From Datisca glomerata (Eukaryota > Streptophyta > Magnoliopsida > Cucurbitales > Datiscaceae), in contig QANY01000261.1 of NCBI GenBank assembly GCA_003255025.1, forward strand, positions 2,577,390-2,641,389: a DNA stretch of 64,000 nucleotides. The letters run 5' to 3'. The notes beneath the pieces were generated by a model that made no database searches, was not told the DNA's origin, and saw only the letters and a program-made list of their open reading frames with translations. Numbering within the stretch: the stretch's first letter is position 1; each line of letters starts with the position of its first letter. The position numbers and the translations under genes were made by a program. Shown one piece after another: positions 1 through 12,680 of the stretch.

Positions 1-2640
1 AAATTTAAATCTCATTAAAAGCAAATCTCAGACCAAAATCTTTCCCCTAAATTAAGAGATATTTACACTTCCCCAAAATCCTCTCTCTCTCAAAATTAAA
101 ATTCAAAAAATTTCTCTCAATGTATATACCTCTGATTTTTAGTATGAGATCAAATATGTATATATATCAATGGTAATTTTGTATACTCGATAATACGAAA
201 ACTATATTGTTGTAGCCTTTAAGTATAAGAAATTTTCATCGATACAAAATGCTTATAGTTGGTATATAGATAAGGTTCATAAAATAATAGAATCAGAAGA
301 AAGTTTAGTTCATTTTCACAGCAAGTTAAACATTCATTTCAGTTCCTAGTTAAGCATTTTGTAAATATGTTTTTACAAATAATTATAAATAGTGTAAACA
401 TATTTACATCAATATAAGTCAAAAGTATTATATATAGTAAATATATAATTGCATCAATATAAATCAATAATCATCCCATAATAAGGAAAACATGTCAATT
501 GGAAAAAGCCACCAACAATCTACCCGCTTATGAAAATATTGGAATAAGGAAAAATAGGTCTCAACAAACAAAAAAGGAAATACTTTAAAAAAACACTTAA
601 TTCAAAAAATATTAATTAACCGCTCATCATCAATTTGTCTAACACAGACAATAAAAAAATCAAAACCATAAAAAAATGCATTAATACAACATGTTACCAT
701 AATTGTAGGAATTATAGGTTACATAATATAGAGAGGCAAATATAAAAATCACATAAAAGATTAATTGAAGAGATTTAAATAAAAAAATAAAAATACTTTT
801 ATAATTTAATAAAGATAACAAATTGAAAACTTTTATAAAGATAACAAATTTAAAAGGTAAAAAATGGGATCAATTAATGCTTTCAAATTTGACTTCAAAA
901 TAAATAAATGACTTTCATCTTACAAAAAAAAAACGAATCTAAGAATGTAAAAAATAAAACAATTGTTTCATTATAGGGGTAAATACGTTTACTAAAAAAT
1001 ATTATAAATTTTAAAAGGATAAAATTGATAGAAATCTAAAGAACTAAAAATGTTGACAAAAATCTAATGAGTTGTGTGAAAACTATTATTTAATGCAATT
1101 TCTGTCTAAATTTAGTCAAATTATGAATTGTGAATCTTCATATCCATTTTTTGGATTGGTTTAGGATATCAAGAGGACATGAAGAGAAGTGTCTCTCTTT
1201 GTAAATGACAAGAGGATGTGCTTTTTATTTGTTATAAACAATTTATTGGTTCTTGACATTTCATATGAACTAAGCAAATGTAATTGGCAGAGGAGGGAGC
1301 TACCAAGCTTATACACATTTACAGTTACTGGTAAATGAATAATAGTCTACACCAAATAAGAAGAGTTTATATGATATTTAATGAATATTGAAGTATACGA
1401 TAAACATCAAAAGTGTGATAAAACTTTGATTTTATTTTGGCTAAAAAACTTATATCTGACCTACAATAAGATGAAGACTAAAATTAATCTATTAATTTTA
1501 TAAAAAAAAAATAGATTACGAAAAATTGATATATTGTAAAGGTATCATACTCAATTCTTTGTCAAATATTTTATCCAATCAGATGCATAATTTTCTAACA
1601 TACAACTTAAGTAAGAAATGAATGCTAAAATATATATCTATACACCGAACCCACTTAGCTACGTCCCTTAGTACTAAATTTCTCCTATCATATTATACTT
1701 AATATATTACAAGGGCTTTAAAGGAAATAAATTTTTAAATTTCATTTTTAGCTTTTAAACCTTTAAACCCCTAAATATATAATAAATTATATATTTCACC
1801 TCTTTTTTCATTCCGAATAATAAAAAAAAATTTAAATAAATATTTTTGCAATATTAGGTAATTACAAATGTAAGTGTCGATATAGATGAATTTTGATATA
1901 AATTTTATGCAATAAATATTTTTTTCAGTAAATAAAATATGCGTTACCAATTTTTAAAAATTGATTTTATGTAATATGTATATTAAGAAAATAAAAAATC
2001 ATATCAATTTAGAGAAAGATGTTAATATATATGCAATGATGTAATCCTTTCATAAAATGTGACAATGGTAAAATAAAATTATTTTATGTATTAGTCGAGG
2101 AACAAAATTCTATGCATGTAAATTCAGTTTAACATATATTACTTTATATATATTATATTCGAGCAATAAACTTCTAATATATAAAATAGTTAAAATATAT
2201 ATTCTTGAATTTTGTATTGGTTACTACATAACTAATTCTACATATAAAACGTACAAGATACCTTATTTAGATCTAGTCACATCTAAGTGGAGGTTTGAAA
2301 GAAAAAGCCCCTATTTGGACAGTATGTTCATCAATTTTTTCTACAAGTACTAAATTGTCCAATGTAGTTAATTGAGTTTAGAATGTTATATTCCTTACTA
2401 AATATATGTTATTATATAATCTTAAATGATTTAGTAGAGAGATCGACTACTATAAATTATATCTTATATATTCTAATTTCTTAGAATATAAACTGTTTAT
2501 TTAATTTAGAAATTAATGAAATTATTTTATTGGTCTAGATCTAATATGTTCTTGGGTAATTTCTCGGCTTAATGTGATTTTGAAAATAAATTCTGAAAAT
2601 AATTTAGTTTTGAAACTTATTCCAAAACTAAGGTGAAAAT
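1..2640. other. AT-rich non-coding stretch
   Basis: No convincing reading frame, RNA gene or terminal-repeat structure is visible. The sequence is very AT-rich with short homopolymer runs and TATA-like tracts. Part of it near 960-1090 reads like decayed MITE or intergenic repeat, but no boundaries can be set. Confidence 0.6.
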
Positions 2641-2649
2641 GTTCACGTT

Positions 2650-2840
2650 GGAAGACATCTTTTGTAAAGACGACTTCAAGTTGGTAGAAAAGACGCATTT
2701 AGTGCAGCCTAAAGGCGTCTTTACAAAAAACGCATTCAGTGCATATGCTCTCACCTTACAAAACGCCTTCAGTGCAGCCTAAAGATGTCTTTTGCAAAGA
2801 TGCCTTCAGTGCAGATGCTCCCACCTTACAAAAACCATCA
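2650..2840. repeat. 70-bp tandem duplication with hairpin
   Basis: Two adjacent diverged copies of a 70-bp unit lie at 2701-2770 and 2771-2840, each opening with AGTGCAGCCTAAAG. A related partial copy precedes them from about 2650. The arms AAAGACGC (2688-2695) and GCGTCTTT (2715-2722) can pair into a hairpin. The block lies just below the LTR-like repeat of the minus-strand copia element and has no counterpart in the other LTR copy at 8047-9598. It is therefore either a separate insertion or an LTR-edge expansion. No coding role is apparent. Confidence 0.7.
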
Positions 2841-2991
2841 ACACAACCTGCATACAAAAATTATCAACACAACCTACATACAAAAATCATCCATCCTGCA
2901 GAACATTTTATAACTTTATCACACATTCCCAATGAACAATATACATTTTTAACAAATTTTATGACATTACATTTTATGACTTTACATTTCA

Positions 2992-4575
2992 GAAATTTAT
3001 CTCATGAGAATTTTGTATAGGAATTTTAGTGTGGGCTCTCAAAACGATTGAAGAAGAAAAATCGAAAATTTTCTCCTTCAATAGAATTTTTTATGGCAAC
3101 AGGGAGGGAGGGAAAACATTTTTTTTCCTTTCACTTTGTGAACAAGCAACTGTATCTTATCTCATATATATCTGCAATCAAATTGTTATTAGATATTGAT
3201 AAAATATAATTTTTTATATTTATAAATATACCCATATATTTTTAAATTTCCAAAAATTCATCACATATACATAATTGTCAAAAATTGCAATATTCCCTAG
3301 AATTTGAGTTGTATCAAAATTCATCATACTAATAGATAAATTAATTAATCATTATCTATTAATTAATTAATTAATTTATTATTTACTAATTATCTAATAA
3401 TTAGAAAATACTAAACTAATTAATTTCAATACATATAATCACACTTAACTAATTAAGCGACCTCACCCATCACATATAGGGGTAGAAAATATGCTTTGGT
3501 ACCAAAATATATTTTGATCCAATTTACTTCATTTCTATATTCCTGTTCTCATGAATTATTTCTTAGACCGAATAGACTCACATGAACAAAGCTAACGATT
3601 CAGATATCCGACAAATTTATCTTCATAAATTCTCGACCTATGTAATCCTGACATCGTACGACTCCACTATAGGTTCGATGCTGAATCAACTCTCGATTCA
3701 CGTGCGTTACGATTTCTGTTATGTAAATAAACTCTTCTATTTTCACAGTTTACAAAATATTTTAACATAATACTCTTCGTGAATATCAGTAATAAGAGTG
3801 GAATATAAAATTATCATTTTACCCTTATTGTTATTATTTTTTTAACTCCTTTATTGACTGTAAATAAGAAGACATAATAGTGAATTGTCTCATACAATTC
3901 ATAAGTCTTAATCGATGACTCAATTCATTGAATACCTAGCCAGGTTAATTTATTCACACACTCATAAATAAAACATAAGGTGATATTGTTGCTTTTGCAA
4001 TCGAACCATGAATTTCCATATATATGAATCACGTAACTCTAACTTAATTGAATCACAATCCCAACAGCTGAGGTATTGCCCGCCAATTCGAACACACTCA
4101 TTTGACATATAAAACTAACTAAGTCAAGTTACGTATTCACCTCAGGATTAAGGTAATTATGAAAATATCCTTAAGGTGTAACAGTTAGATTTAGGAGCTT
4201 GGTAAATGGTTTTGGGCTCATAACTAATTTGTTACCGGTCTATTCAACATGTTCATAACATGCCTAGGTTAACCGTTTGAGTCTCCACTCTCATGCCCCA
4301 AGACTGAGAGTCGTAATCGGATTCGATTGTCCTGTCGATCCTAAGACTACGAATATCATTCTGAACTTTCTCAAAAGAGTTCGTCTGGAGATGTATCTGT
4401 CTTCACTCTTCGTTCGTTGATGAAAGTTTTAGGACTTGAGTAATATATAAACACACTTTAATTTAAAAAAAAACTTTTCAATATATTCATAAAAATTCAA
4501 TAATATTAATGTCTGAAAAATAACTAAATATAAATAAATAATTATTACACGCTACTTTATGGACATATTCCAATA
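2992..4575 (-). repeat. Downstream LTR of minus-strand copia (3' LTR)
   Basis: This matches 8050-9598 almost throughout by eye, with shared blocks such as ATCACATATAGG and CCCAACAGCTGAGGTATT in the same order. The upper boundary at 4575 is supported by the adjacent polypurine tract. The match to the other LTR stops near 2992, so the lower end is truncated or replaced. Confidence 0.7.
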
Positions 4576-4625
4576 ATCTCTCACTTGGACTAAAGTATGC
4601 GTGTACAATCTCTTATGCCCAAGCT

Positions 4626-5220
4626 CTACAGAGGACAATAAAAAACTTTACTACTTAAAGTATTTGTGAATGGATCTGTCAGGTTGTTGACCGTTGAAAT
4701 ATGTGTAACCACGTCTCCACGCTGAACAATTTCTCTAATCATGTGATATTTACCTTCTATGTGTTTAGATCTCTTAAGGTTTCTTGGTTCCTTAGAATTC
4801 ATTACAAGCTCACTGTTATCACAATAAAGTGTCATGAGCTTGTCAGCATTTAGGAACAACTTTTAGATTCTTCAAGAACTTCCTAAGCCATTTAGCCTCC
4901 TTTTCAGCATCACTATGTACGAGTTCAAGATATTGAATAACTCTTTCACCTTTTGCTGAAAAATGTCTCTTGGTCATTTTGCCTTCAATACATGATTCAC
5001 ATATGGGTAGTGATCCCACACTTAAAGTTTGCAAAAGACCATCCTTTACAAGTCTTTTAATCCTGCCCAGGAAAATATGCCTAAGGCGTAAGTGCCACAA
5101 ATAGATTAGATCTGTTGGGTCATACTTCATTCTTTGACTATCCTTTTGTGAATGATTATTCACTTTAGTGTCACATATCATTCGAACTATTGGTTTTACG
5201 TGAAACAATTTATTAAACAT
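4626..5220 (-). pseudogene. Copia pol remnant: GAG-pre-integrase joined to RNase H
   Basis: The minus-strand translation starts with a GAG-pre-integrase segment (WHLRLRHI, then the CESC cysteine pair and EGKMTKR). It then passes directly into the copia RNase H sequence EAKWLRKFL. After a frame change near 4860 it continues with the RNase H C-terminus (YCDN, KHIEGKYHMIREIV). In an intact copia pol, integrase and reverse transcriptase lie between these domains, so roughly 2.5 kb has been deleted. No RT catalytic motif remains and the product cannot function. Family assignment is secure from the motif order; the exact junction (near 4915) is estimated. Confidence 0.8.
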
Positions 5221-5337
5221 GCGTGCAACAGTAATTAAGCATTCATTTCTAAAAATACCAATATTTTTATCAATGAATTTAAATCAAATCCTTGCTTCAA
5301 AAACAGATTCTCTACAGCTTGCAACTCCTTCATGAGT

Positions 5338-5915
5338 TCAAGAAGTTGAGTATTTCTGTTTATTCATCGAATAATTAAGCTTGAAATTTTCAAAGGTACT
5401 AGGCAAATAATCTAAGAACATATCCACATGAGTCTCACCATCAACCTCAGCACCTACGATCTCTATCTCATTGAGATAAATTATGATCAACATCATATGT
5501 TCTCTGACAGGGGTTCTAGGTTCCATCATTCAGTTCATGAGGTTATGTACAGCTGTTTGTCTGGTTTGACGACCCTGATTTCTGAACATTTCGGTGATGT
5601 TCAACGTCATATCAGCGGCGGTCTCAAAGTTCTGATGCTGTTGTTGTAACACATTACTCATAGATGCCAAGATGTAACATCTCACGATCTCATCATAACG
5701 TAACCAAGAAGCGTAAACATCATTTCCCTCTTGAGTCAATTCAAAAATAGGCTCAAGGGGACAATGGGCAGTGAGCACGAACTTGTGCTTTTCTACCGTC
5801 AGCACGATATCAAGATTTCATTTCCAATCCACATAATTTTCACCAGTAAATTTATTCGCATTAAGAATAGTTGAGAAGGGGATAACGACATGATTACTTA
5901 AAAGAATAAATAAAG
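5338..5915 (-). pseudogene. Copia gag remnant (UBN2/retrotrans_gag type)
   Basis: Minus-strand frames carry the N-terminal gag signature: ANKFTGENYVDWK just above 5815, then EKHKFVLTAHCPLEP, then a helical region ending MTLNITEMF. This is the capsid-like gag of plant copia elements. Stops and frame changes break it near 5530 and 5815. The CCHC nucleic-acid-binding knuckle expected after the capsid is absent; sequence below 5338 goes on to the GAG-pre-integrase remnant. It sits between a long leader (5916-7569) and the deleted pol. Confidence 0.75.
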
Positions 5916-7582
5916 CGGTGTAAATAAATGCCCAATCGTTTAAGAAAGTATGATACATGATGCAACTACTTAAATATTTAAAAATCCATCAAAAATATTT
6001 TCTCCATGATGTTACAATAAAAAATGATAGCTTGTCTCATCGAGAGATGAGGTCCAAACTATCTCCTATCGCATCGAGACTCATCTCGTTTGGTTAACGC
6101 TCAAATGTCTCCACATCTAGCTTAACCAATCATCTATGGTTTTAGTCACCTTGGCCAAATTGACTAGCCCTTAAGTGGGGATTCCAACATGCTTCAGTCT
6201 AAGTGCTTAACCAACGCATCGACTCATAAAAGTTGCTATGGACTAACAGTCCGTCTATGGGATGGTCCTGCCCCACCACATCCTTTAGAAGTTTTAGTTT
6301 CTCAAGCAGCTCGATGACTCAAAATGACACTACTCTAAAGTTCCTCCCATTTAAGTGAGGACCACTAGGGGAGGTTCTAAACCATTTCTCATGGTACGAT
6401 CAAGTTCGCGTTTGAGACCTTGTGAACGTTTCAACATAAACGACCCTCACACTTAGTTTTTATAAAAAAAACTTGGATTTTTGGTTATTTTTCAAAACAT
6501 AACTTTTATTAATTCAAAAAACGTGATGAAACTTATACATCCTTTATTTATTTTTAAATCTCAATTTAAAATTACAACCATTATAAATTTCACATTATAA
6601 TTAAATTAACCATTATAATTAATCTACAATGATGCATGTACATGTTAAATGATAATTTGATATTGACATATCCCTAGTTCTATATGGCATGTTATATGAT
6701 GATGTGCGATAACAATTAACTCATACATATAAAATTAACCTCCCTATTGGCTTATTTATAATTACAACCCAAAAAAATAATAAATTACAAATTAATTTAC
6801 AAATCTTCATAGCGTCTGTAATTGTCTATTTGTCCTTCAGGTTATCCCACCACTTTGTAACTCTTTACAAAAATTCATTCTCAATTTAAAATCAAATTCA
6901 AAATTCAAAGTTCAAATGTCAAAATTTAAATTCAAAATTTCAAAAATTTAAATTTTGATTAAAACCTTTAATTAAGGAACACTGCTTTCTTAATTAAATA
7001 ATTTCATTAATTATCCTCCCTTTTTTTCTAAAAACAAAACAAAAGGTAAAAATATAACATTGATAATTATCTTTTAAATTCAAAATTCAAAAGATGAAAA
7101 GATAAAATAGATAATTATCTTTGAATTCAAAATTATCTTTTATCCGTTTAAAATTTAAAATTTAAAAGATAAAAAAATAGAATAAAGGTTATCACGAAAC
7201 ATCACAGGGTTTCCTAAACCTTAATTGTTATCGTCTAGGGTTTCACAATCCCTAGTCACCATGTAGGGCGCGGGAGTAGACAACGGCAACGACGAGTACT
7301 GTAACAGTATCGCGGTTGCCAGAATAGTAACTCCGCCATGAACAGTAATTATGCGTGAACAATAATTTCACACGTGAACAGTAATTCTGTGTGAACAGTG
7401 TGTTTCCGGTGGCTGTTTGATGACTTCTCAACGGCAGTTTTCAGTGGCGGTATCGAAGCGACGCCGATTTTACATCAAATTTAGAAAATTAGAACTTTTA
7501 CAACAAAATAAATTACATAAATCCTATGCCTCAAATTTGGCGTACATCAATTCTAAATTAAAATAAAAACATCTAGAGCCAA
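5916..7582 (-). other. Leader of minus-strand copia, with degenerate primer-binding region
   Basis: This non-coding stretch lies between the upstream LTR and gag of the minus-strand element. It has a relatively GC-rich patch at about 7260-7460 in which GAACAGTAAT-like 10-mers recur at least three times. The primer-binding region at about 7570-7582 retains only a fragment of the usual initiator-tRNA-Met complement. AT-rich filler makes up 6430-7200. No ORF of interest was seen. Confidence 0.5.
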
Positions 7583-9598
7583 TAGTTAGGGATCTAATCA
7601 CATAACACATTCAAAATAGATTTGAATCTACCATACAAAATCATATGCCAATATCCACAAAATCCACGATACATTCATTTCAGTTATCTATATGCATAAA
7701 CAAGAACCTGAATCGGATACAAATTATTGGGAACAATTGGTTTTAAAATTAATTAAAAATAAGTTTGAACCACGAACGGTCCGTGGGCGGAATATCAATT
7801 TTTTTCAATTAACTTATTTAATCAAATTAAATAACTTAAAACCAAATAACGTGCAGTTATGCATATATGGCATTAAACGAGAAGATAAGGTGAGAAACAA
7901 TTTTTTCACCTATACTTTAAATCGGAAAATTTCTGAAGTGGCGAAATTTCTTCGAGCGTTCTTCGTATTCTTCAAGTTTTGGGGTCCGAATCACGCAATT
8001 GAACTCCAAGAACGATTTACGAATTTCATCCACCAACAATCACCCATTAATTTCAGAAATATATCTCACAAGAATTTTGCGTAGGAATTTGAGTGTGGGC
8101 TCTCAAAATGATTAAAGAATAAAAAAAATTTCTCCTTCAAAATATTTTTTTCATTTTACTTTGCGAACAAGCAACTGTATTTTATCCCAGATCTATCTGC
8201 AATCAGATTTTTATTTGATATTGATAAAATATTTTTTTAATATTTACAAATATATCCATGTATTTTTAAATTTTGAAAAATTCACCCAATATATTCATAA
8301 TTGCCAAAAATTGTAATATTCCCTAGAGTTTGAGTTATATCAAGATTTATCAATCCAATTGATAAATTAATTGATCATTATCAATTAATTTTTATTTACG
8401 AATTAGAAAATAATAAACTAATTAATTTCAATACATATAATCACACTTAACTAATTAACTGACATCACCCATCACATATAGGTGTAGGAAATATGCCTTG
8501 ACACCAAAAGACATTTTGATCTAATTTATTTCAATTCTCTATTCCTGTTCTCATGAGCTATTTCTGAGACTGAATGGACCCACATAAACAAAGCTAATGA
8601 TTCAAATACCCGACGAATTTATCTCCATAAATTCTTGACTTATTTAATCTTGACATCGTACGACTCCGTTATAGGTTCAATGTCGAATCAACTCTCGATT
8701 CATGCGCGTTATATTTTTTGTTGGTGTAAATAAATCCTTTTATTTTCACGGTCCACAAAATATTTTAACATAATACCCATCGTGAATATCAGTAATAAGA
8801 GTAGAATATAAAATTATTATTTTACCCCTCTTGTTATAATTTCATTAACTCTTTTGTTGATTATGAATAAGAAAGTCATAATAGTGAATTGTCTCGTACA
8901 ATTCACAAGTCTTAATCAATGACTCAATTCATGAATACCTGGTCAGGTCAATTTATTCACACACTCATCAATAAGGCATAATGTTATTATTGATTTCACA
9001 ATCGAACCATGAATTTTCATATCTGTGAATCACGTAATCCAAATTTAATTGAATTACAATCCCAACAGCTGAGGTATTACCTGCCAATTCGAACTCACTC
9101 ATTTGACATATCAAATATTACAAATAAATAAGTCAAGCTACATATTCACCTCGATATTAAAGTAATTATGAAAATATTCTTAAGGTGTAACAATTAGATT
9201 TAAAGCTTGGTAAACGATTTTGAGCTCTAAACTAATTTGTTACCAGTCTATTCAACATATTCATAACATGTCTAGGTTAACCATTTGAGTCTCCATTCCC
9301 ATGCCCCAAGACTGGCACCCATTGGTTCAATCTAAAAGTCGTAATCTGATTCAATTGCTAGTCGATCCTAAGACTGCAAATATCGTTCCGAACTTTCTCA
9401 GAAGAGTTCGTCTTAAAGACACCTCTATCTTCACTCTTCATTCATTGATGAAAATTTCAGGACTTGAATAATTTATTAACACAGTTTAATTAAAAAAACT
9501 TTCAATTTTTCATAAGAATTCAATAATACTAATGTCTGAGAAATAACTAAATATAAATAAATAGTTATTACACGGTACGTTATGGACATGTTCCAACA
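7583..9598 (-). repeat. Upstream LTR of minus-strand copia (5' LTR)
   Basis: The minus strand starts TGTTGGAACATGTCC at 9598. The outer 1.55 kb matches 2992-4575. The lower boundary near 7583 is inferred from GTTAGGGATCTAAT next to a broken primer-binding site. About 2.0 kb is within the size range of plant copia LTRs. Short apparent ORFs in it are not genes. Confidence 0.6.
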
Positions 9599-10290
9599 AA
9601 ATGTTACTTATGCTTCAGCTGTTAGTAGTTTTATGTATGTAATGTTGTGTCTGAGACCATACATCTGTTATGCGGTGGGAATTGTCAGTCGTTATCAATC
9701 AAATCCTGATTTAGAATATTGGTTTGTAGTAAAGCACATTCATAAGTATCTTAGGAGAATGAGAAACTATATACTTGTTTACTCAGGTGGAGACCTGAAC
9801 CCCAATGAATATACTGATTCTGATTTTCAATCAGACAAAGACAGCCGAAAGCCGACGTCTTGATCAGTATTCATCCTAGGTAGATGAGGTGTAGTCTGGA
9901 GAAGTATTAAACAATCCAGTATTACAGAGTCCTCTATGGAAGTCAAATATATAGCGGCTTGTGAAGCTACAAAAGAAGCAGTGTGGCTCAAAAAGTTCTA
10001 TACTGATCTAGAAGTAGTTATTAATATGGACAAGCCACTGATCCTGTATTGTGACAATAATGGGGTGGTAGCTAATTCTAAAGAATAGAGGAGTCATAAG
10101 AGGGGTAAGCACATAAAGATAAAATATCATCATATACGAGAGATCGTACATTGAGGATATGTGATTGTTATGAAGATAGTGTCAGATCAAAACCTGGCTG
10201 ATCCTTTTATCAAGATAATTCCTACGAAGTCATTTGAGGGTCATGTGCGAATCATGGGGTTGAGAGAGATGCCACATTTGCTTTAGGGTA
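9599..10290 (+). pseudogene. Copia RT C-terminus and RNase H remnant
   Basis: The translation shows the end of copia reverse transcriptase (YASAVSSFMYVML, CYAVGIVSRYQSNP, KHIHKYLRRMRNY) and then RNase H (YTDSDFQSDKDSRKP). After frameshifts come EAVWLKKFYTDLE, CDNNG and ADPF-like sequence. A copia RNase H normally degrades the RNA strand of the RNA/DNA hybrid during replication. This copy has in-frame stops around 9862, 10087 and 10153, and everything upstream of the RT C-terminus is missing. The nearest intact-order relative in this window is 46020-46679. Confidence 0.85.
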
Positions 10291-10300
10291 AGTTGGAGAA

Positions 10301-12402
10301 TGTTGGGCGTAGTGCCCTCAAAGCATGTGTTTTGAAAAATTTAATATGAAATTTAATGCAATTACATTTTTCTTATAATGGTCATTAATGAGGCTACGAT
10401 CTTCTATAAGTAGAGAAGATTAAGATCATAGACAATGAATAAAGTTGTCACAACATATTAAAGTATGAAATCTTTAATAAATGGTTGCTAGTACGGTTCA
10501 CTAAACATTATGAATGCATGTGATCTAGATCCAGATCACTGATGTGGATAGAAATCTTAATGAATGTATTTTATATAATAGGATTATATACGACATGACC
10601 GATGTAGATTAATATCTTTATTAACTTACCGTTTATCATACAAATTTAATTCACATAATTCTGATGATCGTATGTAGATTAGTCTGAATCCTAAGTAGTC
10701 ATAAGCTCTTATGCATGTCTACTGGATCTTTTGATTCAATCGTTAATGTTTGTTTGTAAAACATGCTAGTAACTTTTGTTTTGGAGATTCAGTGATATGA
10801 ATGGCCGGGAACATGATCTTACAAGATTTAGAATCCAAGTTTTCTTAACAGATCGTATATTGGTTCTCTTAAGTGTTAATTCTGGAGTTGAATGGTATTG
10901 AACTTGAATTAATAATACGATTATAAATTTGTCATTAGTGAATTAATGATACTTAAGGATCAAAAGGTAATTAGAAGGGTAAAATGATAATTTTGACTAG
11001 TTCTAATTTACGAACCAATAATTGGAGAACAAAACTACATGGAATGATTATATCAATGGACTACACGATAATACTCTGTAAATACATTCTATAATCTCCA
11101 AGAGTGCAATTTCATATTTATAGTGAAGTAATAATTAAATTAATAAATAAGATTATTTAATTAAATAATTTAATTAATAATCTTGTTTGTTGGAGCTTAG
11201 AATTGTGGGTCCATGGTCCCTAAGTCACCTTTGTATTACACAGTCTAGGGTGTGAATGTTTGACATGAGAAAATGACTAACTCACAAAATGAATTATATT
11301 TATGAGGTAAGTACATAATTATGTGTGATTAATTAATTAAATTATTTATAGTAATTTTTGAAAATTATAAATAAATATTTATATCGATTAATTTTATTAT
11401 TATCGATAAGTGATACAATATATCTATCTGTGAAATTAGATAATAATTCAAAATTTGAATCAACTGAATCTATTTTTTGTGAACTAACAGATAAGTTAGT
11501 TGATAGGGATAATCTGATAAGTTAATTCTGAATTAACTGATATCTAGATATTTATCTGATTGAAATAAAAAATAAAAATTTACAGAAATTGTCACTTGGC
11601 ATGTTGGACTGTCACATGTCAATCATTGATTGAGAATCAAAGATTGACATGGACTACTGTAATGCTAAGGAGCACATTGTATTGCCCCACGACACTATAG
11701 TGGTGTCGAGAGGCACTGTGACACCTCACAGCATGCTACAGTGCCATGTGGCACTGCAGTGGTGCACAATTACAATAGGTCTCACTGCAACGACACATTT
11801 GTAATTAATTTATTATTTTGTGTATATCCCTAAAAAATCTGATGTTCGTTGACCTACAAAATATATATTGATATTATTCTATTGACCTTAGTATTGGAAT
11901 CAGTTTAGAACTGTGTAGTTATTATTAAGGTGAAACTTTCTGAGATTAAATAGTTAATCTAAAGCTCTGTGAGTAAATGAATTATTTTTGCTCACAAAAA
12001 TTAGTCATTCTCCTGAATCTCCAGATCTTATGTGTTGAGTACATCTGGAGATAAAATTGGTTCTTGATATATTCTATGTGCCCACACACGTCCTAGTGTG
12101 TTTTAGAATTAGCTTGAATGATCATGGTGTGGGTCTCGAAGTCTGTCGTTCGTGGGATAACAAGATCGTAGAATTGGAAAGACGTTTGATTGGACTATAA
12201 GAGGTATATATTCTATATCCATGTATGTCTTTGATTTAATATATAAATATATAATGAATCCGATTGAAAAAGAGTTTTCAATAATATATTTTATTTTGAA
12301 AACCGTAGCGTCGTGTTTATTTTTATTTTATTGAAAAAAAATTAGTTTTAATAAATTTTTAAAAGTCTCACGCTTCCGCAGCGCGAGCGCCGCGTTTCCG
12401 CA
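10301..12402 (+). repeat. 3' LTR of copia family (about 2.1 kb)
   Basis: It starts TGTTGGGCGTAGTGCCCTC just after a purine-rich AAGTTGGAGAA and ends GCCGCGTTTCCGCA. It is homologous to 35406-37077 and 46730-48908. A patch at about 11640-11800 holds short repeats built on the palindrome CACTGCAGTG. No gene lies inside. Confidence 0.85.
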
Positions 12403-12477
12403 TGAACTTATTATGTAATTTCCCTTAATTATATATGGACTCTCCAACTAGTTTTGAAACTTATACATGCAACTTAT

Positions 12478-12680
12478 CTAGTTTCATTTGACCTATAAAT
12501 AATATATAAACTTTTTTTCTAAAATATCCTCATAACCTGCATTTTCATAAGAAACTCATATTAAAAAGTCACCTCTTGTATCTTCTGTGTAAAATATCTC
12601 TTACAAAAAGAATGCAAGATCTATGGGTATTTTAGAAAAAAAAATTTGTAGACTTATTTGTATAAGATAAAATGAAGTGA
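12478..12680. repeat. Foldback/MITE-like inverted repeat
   Basis: An arm at about 12483-12555 is the imperfect reverse complement of 12599-12678. Shared landmarks are TTTTTTTCTAAAATA in the left arm and TATTTTAGAAAAAAAAA in the right. The loop is only about 45 bp. There is no coding capacity and no target duplication could be fixed. It begins 75 bp beyond the copia LTR. Confidence 0.55.

Larger units (their letters stand above)
2992..9598 (-). mobile_element. Decayed Ty1/copia-type LTR retrotransposon, minus strand
   Basis: Two long direct repeats (about 2992-4575 and 8050-9598) enclose minus-strand copia gag and RNase H remnants, so the whole reads as an LTR element transcribed right to left. 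On the minus strand the upstream LTR opens TGTTGGAACATG at 9598. The downstream copy opens TATTGGAATATG at 4575 and is preceded by a polypurine tract CCAAGTGAGAGAT (4576-4588). Protease, most of integrase and all of the RT core are missing. Its right edge abuts the RT/RNase H remnant of another copia at 9599, which suggests it inserted into that element. No target duplication could be confirmed because the left edge is unclear. Confidence 0.7.
9599..12402 (+). mobile_element. 3' end of a Ty1/copia element with 2.1-kb LTR
   Basis: This consists of the RT C-terminus and RNase H, a polypurine-like run, then a complete-looking 3' LTR. The upstream part of the element is not present, and the minus-strand element ends exactly at the break (9598/9599). 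It is the same family as the element at 35406-48908, since LTR and RNase H match along their length. It lacks an internal block of about 50 bp near the LTR start that the other copies have. Confidence 0.8.

Noticed and set aside
2701..2840. CRISPR-like repeat array
   Set aside because: Two adjacent diverged copies without spacers in a plant genome; a plain tandem duplication.
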